Source: an uncultured Collinsella sp. (GTDB lineage: Bacteria; Actinomycetota; Coriobacteriia; Coriobacteriales; Coriobacteriaceae). Taken from it: a DNA stretch of 16,536 bases. The translations under genes were made by a program, and so were the position numbers. Positions 9,103 through 14,916 of the stretch are shown in pieces. Each line of letters begins with the position of its first letter. Position 1 is the first letter of the stretch. The notes under the pieces were generated by a model. The model saw only the letters and a list, made by a program, of their open reading frames with translations. It was not told the DNA's origin and ran no database searches. Where the stretch lies: contig CABUWD010000036.1 of NCBI GenBank assembly GCA_902495155.1, positions 1 to 16,536 on the forward strand, written 5' to 3'.

Positions 9103-9141
9103 CATGCCCGGGATGGCCCAGCCACCCCGGGCATGCTTTTT
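9103..9141 (+). terminator. Rho-independent terminator after atpC
   Basis: A perfect 10-bp GC-rich stem (CATGCCCGGG 9103-9112 with 9126-9135) is followed by C and TTTTT (9137-9141). It should end atp operon transcription. It abuts the murA ribosome site, leaving no room for a separate promoter between. Confidence 0.88.
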
Positions 9142-9154
9142 GAAAGGGTAGACC

Positions 9155-10438
9155 TTGGATATTATCCGCGTTGAGGGTGGCCACGCCATCGGAGGCTCCG
9201 TGCCCGTTTCGGGCGCCAAGAACTCCGCGCTCAAACTCATGGCGGCAACGCTTCTGGCGCCGGGCAAGACGACGCTGCAGAACGTGCCCGATATTTCCGA
9301 TGTCCATGTGATGGGCAAGGTGCTCAAGGGCATGGGCGCTACGATCGATGTTCTCGACGAGCACACGCTCGAGATTGATACCTCTCAGGTCGATTCTTGG
9401 GAGGCCCCCTACGAGCTCGTTGCCAAGATGCGTGCTTCCACCGCCGTCATGGGACCCCTGCTGGGCCGCTTCCATCGCGCCAAGATTGCCATGCCGGGCG
9501 GCTGCAACCTGGGTGCTCGCAAGATCGATATGCACATTCTTGGTCTTGAGGCCCTGGGCGTTGAGTTCGATACCGCCCACGGTTACATCAACGCTAATGC
9601 GCCCCAAGGTCTGCGCGGTACCACCGTCACGCTCGAGTTCGCCAGCGTCGGTGCGACCGAGAACCTCATCATGGCATCCGTGCGCGCGCAGGGCACCACG
9701 GTTATCGACAATGCCGCCCGCGAGCCCGAGATCGTCGATCTCGCCAACATGCTCAACGAGATGGGCGCTAAGATTGTCGGCGCCGGCACGCCTGTCGTGA
9801 CCATCGAGGGCGTGGAAGAGTTGCATCCTGTTACCCATCGCGTAGTGGGCGACCGAATCGAGGCCGGTACCTTTATCGTTGCCGGTGCGTTGATGGCCGA
9901 CGATCGCGGTATCGATGTCACGGGCTTTTGCCCCATTCACTTGGGCATGGTGCTCAAGAAGATGGAGCTCATGGGTATCGACTGCGAGCGCGTCGAGGAT
10001 GGCGTCCATGTGAACCGTGCCGAGCGTATCAAGCCGGTCGACATCCAGACGCTTCCGTTCCCCGGCTTCCCGACGGACATGCAGGCACAGATTATGGTAC
10101 TCTCCGCCCTTGCCGACGGCAGTTCCGTTATTACCGAGAACATCTTCGAGAATCGCTTTATGTTTGCCTCTGAGCTGGTGCGCATGGGTGCCGACATTCG
10201 TATCGAGAGTCATCATGCCATGATTCATGGCGTCAAGGGCTTCTCGGGTGCACAGGTTACCTCGCCCGATCTGCGTGGCGGAGCGGCCCTCGTCGTAGCG
10301 GGCTTGATCGCCGACGGGACGACCGAGGTTTCGGCCATTCATCACATCAAGCGCGGCTACGAGCAGTTTGTCGAAAAGCTGCAGGCGCTCGGCGCGCATG
10401 TCGAGCATGCTACCGTCCCCGATCCCGTCATCTACTAA
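9155..10438 (+). CDS. murA: UDP-N-acetylglucosamine 1-carboxyvinyltransferase
   Basis: This 427-residue cytoplasmic enzyme transfers enolpyruvate from PEP to UDP-GlcNAc, the first committed step of peptidoglycan synthesis. The start is TTG at 9155 with AAAGGG (9143-9148) 6 nt before it. No nearer ATG fits, and the protein begins directly with the expected strand. K22-N23 of SGAKNSALKL and the active-site Cys117 in PGGCNLGARKID are present; this Cys is the residue alkylated by fosfomycin, so sensitivity of the target is predicted. The C-terminal repeats DLRGGAALVVAGLIADG and IKRGYEQFVEKL are typical. The next gene follows after 12 nt. Confidence 0.97.
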   Translation: MDIIRVEGGHAIGGSVPVSGAKNSALKLMAATLLAPGKTTLQNVPDISDVHVMGKVLKGMGATIDVLDEHTLEIDTSQVDSWEAPYELVAKMRASTAVMGPLLGRFHRAKIAMPGGCNLGARKIDMHILGLEALGVEFDTAHGYINANAPQGLRGTTVTLEFASVGATENLIMASVRAQGTTVIDNAAREPEIVDLANMLNEMGAKIVGAGTPVVTIEGVEELHPVTHRVVGDRIEAGTFIVAGALMADDRGIDVTGFCPIHLGMVLKKMELMGIDCERVEDGVHVNRAERIKPVDIQTLPFPGFPTDMQAQIMVLSALADGSSVITENIFENRFMFASELVRMGADIRIESHHAMIHGVKGFSGAQVTSPDLRGGAALVVAGLIADGTTEVSAIHHIKRGYEQFVEKLQALGAHVEHATVPDPVIY

Positions 10439-10450
10439 TACAGGTTGCCT

Positions 10451-11686
10451 ATGTTTAATAAAAAGCCCCTCGCGGATACCACCGCCCGAAGACCCTCAAC
10501 TGGTGCGCAGGCCAAGATCTACAGTCGCGATAACGTGGCTCGCTATTCCGAGCGCGCTCGCCAACGCCGTCGTAGCCACACGATTCGTCACGTCGCGCTC
10601 ATTGTCGTGCTTGGCGTGCTGCTGAGTGCCACTACCGCTGCCGGCCTGTGGTTTGCCACCATTATGGGCAAGCTCGGCGATTCTAATGTCATTACCGACA
10701 ATCTGCGTCGGGTTCTGGTTGACACCGATGAGGCAAAGGATCCGTTCTACGTGCTGCTTCTTGGCACCGACGGCCGTCCGGGCGAGGATACGTATCGCGC
10801 CGACTCGATTATCCTGGCACGAATCGACCCCACGCAAAAGCAGGCGACGCTCATTTCCGTTCCGCGCGACACCAAGGTCGAGTACAAGGGCGAGACCATG
10901 AAGATCAACGCCTGCCATACCGTTGGCGGCGCCGAGGCCATGGTCGAGGCGGTCAACGAGCTGTGCGGTGTTCAGATTTCCCACTATGCCGAGGTCAGCT
11001 TCGACGGTATGCAGGCGCTGATTGATTCGGTTGGCGGTATCGACATTAACGCAACCGATGATGTTGACGACCCCGAGCACCTGGATATTAAGATTACCGC
11101 TGGCCAGCAGCATATGGACGGTGCCACCGCCCTTACCTATGCCCGCTGCCGCTACACCTATGCCGACGGCGATTACACGCGCATGCGCCACCAGCGTCAG
11201 GTGCTTGGCGCCCTTGCCAACCAGATTCTCAATAACTTCGATGCCACGAAGATCTTTGGCCTGGTTAATTCGCTGTCCGATATGCTTGTAACCGATATGA
11301 GCGTTCAGGATATCGTGGCTACGGTCAACGCCATGCGCGGTATGGATGTCGACGGTATCTACTCGGCCAACCTGCCCTCGTACGCCGACGACAGCACCAT
11401 GATCGACGGTGTGAGCTACGTCTTTGTCTACGAGGACGAGCTCAAGGAAATGATGGAGCGCGTCGATGCCGGCAAGGATCCCAAGGGTCCCAACACCATG
11501 GGTCTTTCCGACGGTTCCAGCTCTACGATCGGCGACCTGAACAACAACACGTCTGACGACTACGCAAACGGTACCGCAACCTCATCGGTCAGCTCTGACG
11601 ATTCCGATGACTCAAGCGATTCGAGCGATTCGGACTACTACGAAGAGCCCACCGGCGACGGCAACGGCTACGAAGCCAACTACTAA
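10451..11686 (+). CDS. LytR-CpsA-Psr family cell-wall polymer ligase
   Basis: This is a 411-residue membrane-anchored protein. LCP enzymes move glycopolymers from undecaprenyl pyrophosphate onto peptidoglycan. A basic cytoplasmic lead (residues 1-47) precedes one membrane helix (48-70). The extracellular LCP domain spans about 98-262, with TDGRPGEDTYRADSIILARI (106-125), SVPRDT (136-141) and YTRMRHQRQVL (242-252) supplying the expected Arg and Asp residues. After about 350 comes a low-complexity Asn/Ser/Asp tail ending in YEANY, probably a flexible wall-spanning segment. The ATG at 10451 has AGG (10442-10444) 6 nt upstream; an earlier in-frame TTG at 10445 lacks one. Co-transcription with murA is likely. 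Confidence 0.95.
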   Translation: MFNKKPLADTTARRPSTGAQAKIYSRDNVARYSERARQRRRSHTIRHVALIVVLGVLLSATTAAGLWFATIMGKLGDSNVITDNLRRVLVDTDEAKDPFYVLLLGTDGRPGEDTYRADSIILARIDPTQKQATLISVPRDTKVEYKGETMKINACHTVGGAEAMVEAVNELCGVQISHYAEVSFDGMQALIDSVGGIDINATDDVDDPEHLDIKITAGQQHMDGATALTYARCRYTYADGDYTRMRHQRQVLGALANQILNNFDATKIFGLVNSLSDMLVTDMSVQDIVATVNAMRGMDVDGIYSANLPSYADDSTMIDGVSYVFVYEDELKEMMERVDAGKDPKGPNTMGLSDGSSSTIGDLNNNTSDDYANGTATSSVSSDDSDDSSDSSDSDYYEEPTGDGNGYEANY

Positions 11687-11714
11687 GTTACGCGGTTTTA
11701 CCAAACCGCGTAAC
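11687..11714. repeat. Perfect 12-bp hairpin directly after the LCP gene
   Basis: GTTACGCGGTTT (11687-11698) and its exact complement (11703-11714) flank the 4-nt loop TACC. The stem begins on the base after the stop codon. No T run follows on either strand, so it may stabilise the mRNA end or assist the terminator about 50 nt further on. Confidence 0.75.
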
Positions 11715-11762
11715 CGCTTGACGCTGCGCGGGCCGCATTTGGACAATCTGACGTTCAACTTC

Positions 11763-11797
11763 AAGGGCGCGACCAGAAGGTCAGCGCCCTTTCGTTT
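11763..11797 (+). terminator. Terminator of the murA-LCP unit
   Basis: AAGGGCGCGACC (11763-11774) pairs with GGTC (11779-11782) and GCGCCCTT (11784-11791), with one bulged A at 11783 and loop AGAA. The T-rich tail TTTCGTTT is interrupted. This is a good but imperfect intrinsic terminator. Confidence 0.75.
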
Positions 11798-11861
11798 CAC
11801 GTCACCTTGTCTCAAATGCGACCCGCTCGCTGCCCGTCCTCAACCTGCGACGTTAGTCATT

Positions 11862-11971
11862 GGGGACGTTCTTAAACGACTGGTCAAAGGGGACACTCTT
11901 GATGCACTTGGCACTTGGGGACGTTTCTTATGTGCCGGCAGTTTGGGACACTCCTTGCGTTAAGAGGCTGG
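11862..11971. repeat. Four degenerate tandem units based on GGGGAC
   Basis: Units start at 11862, 11889, 11917 and 11944, a period of 27-28 bp. Each opens with GGGGAC (TGGGAC in the last), and they alternate GGGGACGTT(T)CTT with GGGACACTC(C)TT. The rest of each unit is only loosely alike, with a GCACTTGGCAC / GTGCCGGCAGTT flavour in the middle two. It lies in the 377-nt gap between convergent genes and has no credible ORF. It resembles dispersed intergenic repeats, possibly a relic of a palindromic or REP-like element, but I cannot check other copies here. Confidence 0.6.
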
Positions 11972-11998
11972 CGTGCGTCAACCTGTTCTCGTTGCAGC

Positions 11999-12037
11999 AA
12001 AAAAATCGTCCCGTTCTCGGTTGAGGACGGGGCGATT
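11999..12037 (-). terminator. Terminator of pepT, possibly bidirectional
   Basis: A 15-bp stem with two G-U pairs (12004-12018 with 12023-12037, loop GGTT) is followed on the minus strand by seven T (11999-12005 as A on the plus strand). It lies 26 nt past the pepT stop. On the plus strand the hairpin is followed by CGTCTTTT, so it may also stop transcripts coming from the left. Confidence 0.88.
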
Positions 12038-12063
12038 CGTCTTTTGGGCTTATGCAGCCAGGC

Positions 12064-13311
12064 TTATGCAAAGCGGGCGACGAGCTCCTGCAGGACGTCG
12101 GTCATCTTGACGAGCGAACTGACCGGGACGAACTCGTTGACGCCGTGGTAGCAATAGCCGCCGGTGGAAAGGTTGGGGCAGGGCAGACCGCGGAACGACA
12201 GCTGGGCGCCGTCGGTGCCGCCACGAATTGACAGCACTTGGGGCTCAACGCCGCAGGCAAGGTAGGCTTCCTTGGCAACATCAATAAGCTCGGGATAGTC
12301 ACGAACGATCTCGGCCATATTTCGATACTGCTGCTTAATCTCGACCGTCACGCGCTCCTCACCCAGACGCTGGTTGAGCATCGAGGCAGCGGCATCAATA
12401 AGGTCGAGTTTTTGCTGGAACTTGGCGGCGTCATGGTCGCGGACGATATAGCGCGCTGTGGCGTGATCGACGGTCGCAGATACACCCTCAAGGTGATAAA
12501 AGCCCTCGTAGCCTTCCGTATACTCCGGGCGCTGCGCGTAGGGGAGCAACGCGTTGAAGTCGCAGAACAGATTGCCTGCGTTGACCATACGGCCCTTGGC
12601 GTCGCCCGGGTGGATGGACTGGCCCTCAAAGCGGACGGTCGCCTCGGCGGCGTTAAAGCACTCCCACTCCAGCTCGCCGATGGGGCCGCCGTCGACCGTG
12701 TAGGCGTACTTGCAGCCAAAGGTATCGATATCCAACAGCTCGGCTCCGTGGCCGATCTCCTCGTCAGGGCAGAAGCAAATGCCGAGTGCGGGATGGGGCA
12801 GAGAAGGGTCCTGAGCGATACGCGCGACAAGCGACATGATCTCGGCGACGCCTGCCTTGTCGTCCGCGCCCAGCAGCGTGGTGCCATCGCTGCAGACCAG
12901 GTCCTCACCTGCGAGGTCGTTCAGGGCGGAAAGCTTGGCGGTACTCATGGCAACGGGCTTACCGTCAACCGTGCCGCAGACCAGGTCGCCGCCTTCGTAG
13001 TGTACGATGTGCGGTTTCACGCCGGCACCCGGTGCAACTTCGGTGGTGTCGAGATGGGCGATCAGGCCCAGGGCGGGCTTGTCCTCAGCGCCCGCACTTG
13101 CGGGGATATGCGCGCAGACATAGGCGTGCTCGGTCACGTGGGCATCTTCCGCACCAAGCTCGCGCAGCTCTTCAGCCAGCACGTTGGCAAGGTCAAACTG
13201 AACGGCGCTCGAGGGTACCTGGTCGCAGTTTGCATCCTCGGACTGCGTGTTGATCTGGACGTAGCGCAAAAAGCGCTCGAGGACATCGGGGTTCGTGGTG
13301 GTGTTTTCCAT
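12064..13311 (-). CDS. pepT: Peptidase T (tripeptide aminopeptidase)
   Basis: This is a 415-residue cytoplasmic M20 metallopeptidase that removes N-terminal residues from tripeptides. The expected two-zinc ligands are visible: H86 in IAHLDTTEVAPG (with D88), D150 in LLGADDKAG, E184/E185 in CPDEEIGHGAELLDID, D207 in YTVDGGPIGELE, and H389 in YCYHGVNEF. The dimerisation lid with QSIHPGDAKGRMVNA (231-245) is also present. The start is set at 13311: the protein then begins MENTTTNPDVLERFLRYVQI, and GGAG lies 8 nt upstream on the minus strand. A 32-residue in-frame extension to 13407 is open, but it would run through the palindrome. It is divergent from the metalloregulator gene. Confidence 0.96.
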   Translation of the reverse strand: MENTTTNPDVLERFLRYVQINTQSEDANCDQVPSSAVQFDLANVLAEELRELGAEDAHVTEHAYVCAHIPASAGAEDKPALGLIAHLDTTEVAPGAGVKPHIVHYEGGDLVCGTVDGKPVAMSTAKLSALNDLAGEDLVCSDGTTLLGADDKAGVAEIMSLVARIAQDPSLPHPALGICFCPDEEIGHGAELLDIDTFGCKYAYTVDGGPIGELEWECFNAAEATVRFEGQSIHPGDAKGRMVNAGNLFCDFNALLPYAQRPEYTEGYEGFYHLEGVSATVDHATARYIVRDHDAAKFQQKLDLIDAAASMLNQRLGEERVTVEIKQQYRNMAEIVRDYPELIDVAKEAYLACGVEPQVLSIRGGTDGAQLSFRGLPCPNLSTGGYCYHGVNEFVPVSSLVKMTDVLQELVARFA

Positions 13312-13358
13312 AAAGACCGCTCCAATCTTGGTCGTCGTGTGCAACAAGAACTCTAGCA

Positions 13359-13378
13359 CGGTATGCCACGGCATACCG
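13359..13378. promoter_or_regulatory. Perfect palindrome, candidate operator between pepT and the regulator
   Basis: CGGTATGCC (13359-13367), AC, GGCATACCG (13370-13378) form a perfect 9+2+9 inverted repeat. It lies where the -35 of TAGAAT (13395-13400, plus strand) should be, and upstream of TAGAGT on the minus strand (13355-13350). A dimeric helix-turn-helix protein, most simply the adjacent DtxR-family product, could bind here and control one or both genes. The binding is inferred. Confidence 0.7.
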
Positions 13379-13394
13379 CGACGCTTGGATGGGG

Positions 13395-13400
13395 TAGAAT
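13395..13400 (+). promoter_or_regulatory. Candidate -10 box of the metalloregulator gene
   Basis: TAGAAT matches the consensus in five of six positions. It lies 31 nt before the chosen ATG, so the start of transcription would be near 13407. No good -35 is visible at 16-18 bp; the palindrome covers that position. Confidence 0.45.
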
Positions 13401-13431
13401 CAGCCATTGAATGCAGAAGGGACGGAAGATC

Positions 13432-13854
13432 ATGGATACGACAAATAGCTCGCGCGAACTACATCTGACGGTGGCGAACGAAGACTACTTGGAGTGCATG
13501 GTTCGCATTGAAAGCGAAGAGGGGGAAACCAACGGCGTTCGATCGGTCGACATCGCGCAGCGCCTTGGCGTCTCCAAGGCATCGGTCAATAAAGCGGTTT
13601 CGGCTCTCAAGGCATCCGAGCTTGTCGAGCAATCGCACTACGGCAAGGTGATCCTGACCGATCGCGGCCGCGAGGTTGGCACGGCTATCTGGTACCGTCA
13701 TCGCCTCATCCGCACGTTTTTGGTTCAGGAGCTCGGTGTCGAATTTGAGCGAGCCGATTCCGAGGCCTGCATGATGGAGCATGCGCTATCCGAGGACACG
13801 ATGAGCCGCTGGCTCGCCTATCTCGAAAAGCAGGGAATCAGCGTCGAGGAATAG
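13432..13854 (+). CDS. DtxR/MntR-family metal-dependent transcriptional regulator
   Basis: This is a 140-residue DNA-binding protein, near the 142 residues of Bacillus MntR and lacking an SH3-like third domain. The winged helix covers about 15-80, with VDIAQRLGVSKASVNKAVSAL (39-59) as the helix-turn-helix. The dimerisation domain follows. Likely metal ligands are D18 and E21 (NEDYLECM), H90 (YRHRL), C113, E116 and H117 (EACMMEHALS). D18 is MntR-like, while the Cys in EAC..EH is DtxR/IdeR-like, so iron versus manganese cannot be decided by eye. The ATG at 13432 has GGAAG just upstream; a 7-residue longer start at 13411 is possible. The next gene begins 10 nt downstream. No metal transporter is visible nearby. 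Confidence 0.9.
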   Translation: MDTTNSSRELHLTVANEDYLECMVRIESEEGETNGVRSVDIAQRLGVSKASVNKAVSALKASELVEQSHYGKVILTDRGREVGTAIWYRHRLIRTFLVQELGVEFERADSEACMMEHALSEDTMSRWLAYLEKQGISVEE

Positions 13855-13864
13855 CGGGATATAT

Positions 13865-14758
13865 ATGGATACGAGTTATTACAACCGCTTTGGTGCCGAG
13901 GAACTTACGCGCCGCTTGTCGAGCGAGACCTTGTTGGCGCAGGGCCCCATGGGCAGTGTTTTGTTGAGTGAGTACGATGCCGCCGACATTCCACCGGCGT
14001 TTTGGAATCTGGCAGAGCCGCAGACCGTTTCTCGTATCCATCGCTTGTATGTCGCCGCCGGCGCGCAGGTGCTCATTACCAATACCTTTCAGGCATCGAG
14101 CTATGCCCTCAAGCACGACCAGATTGCGCCGTCCGTGGCGGAGGTCAATCGCGGGGCCGTCGACGATGCCCGCCAGGCGCACCCTCAGCTACTGCTGGGC
14201 TCGATGGGCCCGATCGGTATTGAGTGGTTTGCCGAGGACTCTGTCGAGTATCGTGAAATCCGCGGCATTGCGCGTGAACAGGCGCACGCCTTGCTCAATG
14301 CTGGTGTTGACGGTCTGCTGATCGAGACGGTGACGTCTATCCGTAATCTGCAGCCCATGCTTGCCGGCGCCCGAGATGCCGCCGACGGCATGCCTGTTCT
14401 GGTGAGTTTTGTCGTTGACGATAAAGGCGACCTGCTGGGCGATGGCCTCAACATCGAGGCAGCCGTTTTGTACGCCGAAAAACACGGCGCAAACTCGGTT
14501 GGTGTTAATTGCTGTTCGCTTGCGGCCGCGAATGCGGCGGTGCCCAGGATGGTTGCATCGGCGACTACTCCCGTTACGGTGCGTCCCAACGTAGGCGATC
14601 CGGTCCAGACTCAGGATGGCCCCGTATGGCACGAGAATCCCGAAGCTTTCGCGCGCGCATGCATCGAATGGAGACATGCCGGCGCCGCAATGGTGGGCAG
14701 TTGCTGTGGAACCACGGCAATCACTACGGCAGCGATGGCCGAGGCGCTCGATATATAA
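13865..14758 (+). CDS. Homocysteine S-methyltransferase domain protein
   Basis: This is a 297-residue single-domain barrel of the S-methyl_trans (MetH N-terminal/YitJ-like) family. Members move a methyl group to homocysteine, giving methionine. The zinc cysteines are all present: C216 in GVNCCS and C280-C281 in GSCCGTT. The opening LAQGPMGSVLL matches the usual DGAMGT loop with changes, and GAQVLITNTFQASSYAL matches the family. No folate or cobalamin domain is attached, so the methyl donor (for example S-methylmethionine, betaine, or a partner protein) is unknown. It starts 10 nt after the regulator, with a modest GGGA site 5 nt upstream. Co-transcription with the regulator suggests, but does not prove, metal-linked control. 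Confidence 0.88.
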   Translation: MDTSYYNRFGAEELTRRLSSETLLAQGPMGSVLLSEYDAADIPPAFWNLAEPQTVSRIHRLYVAAGAQVLITNTFQASSYALKHDQIAPSVAEVNRGAVDDARQAHPQLLLGSMGPIGIEWFAEDSVEYREIRGIAREQAHALLNAGVDGLLIETVTSIRNLQPMLAGARDAADGMPVLVSFVVDDKGDLLGDGLNIEAAVLYAEKHGANSVGVNCCSLAAANAAVPRMVASATTPVTVRPNVGDPVQTQDGPVWHENPEAFARACIEWRHAGAAMVGSCCGTTAITTAAMAEALDI

Positions 14759-14763
14759 AGGGC

Positions 14764-14795
14764 AAAACCGCTCCATACGGGGCGGTTTTTTTATT
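14764..14795 (+). terminator. Rho-independent terminator after the methyltransferase gene
   Basis: An 11-bp stem with one G-U pair (14764-14774 with 14779-14789, loop ATAC) runs into seven T (14786-14792). This is a textbook intrinsic terminator, 5 nt after the stop codon. Confidence 0.94.
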
Positions 14796-14811
14796 GCTTG
14801 CATGTCCTCGG

Positions 14812-14908
14812 CAGCATTTGCCCAAATGGTGAATGCTGGTGCCGGCAGGTTGCTGAGTGCGTGTTGCGGGTATACCTCACGCGTACCATGATCCAAACAC
14901 TGTGAGGT
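14812..14908 (+). promoter_or_regulatory. Structured leader of the phosphohexomutase gene
   Basis: CAGCATT (14812-14818) is the complement of AATGCTG (14832-14838), with CATTTG-CC-CAAATG (14815-14828) overlapping it. GGTATACC (14869-14876) is a self-complementary octamer. ACCTCAC (14874-14880) is the exact complement of GTGAGGT (14902-14908), which contains the ribosome-binding GAGG of the downstream gene. If both arms are transcribed, the stem would hide that site. I see no convincing promoter. Confidence 0.45.
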
Positions 14909-14916
14909 GTCTGCGC

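Noticed and set aside
11718..11747. Promoter-like TTGACG with GACAAT at 18 bp
   Set aside because: Only a terminator hairpin follows within about 16 bp and no gene is served; probably chance.
11607..11963. 118-codon plus frame across the LCP 3' end and the gap
   Set aside because: It overlaps the LCP tail in another frame, then crosses a perfect hairpin, a terminator and the repeat; no family resemblance.
11862..11971. CRISPR array
   Set aside because: Units are contiguous, diverged and only four; there are no identical repeats with unique spacers and no cas genes.
12238..13356. 372-codon plus-strand frame opposite pepT
   Set aside because: PepT has all zinc ligands and correct length; the plus frame has no recognisable domain and runs through the palindrome.
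13312..13407. 32-residue N-terminal extension of pepT to the ATG at 13407
   Set aside because: It lacks similarity to peptidase T, overlaps the palindrome, and the internal ATG at 13311 has a good GGAG site.
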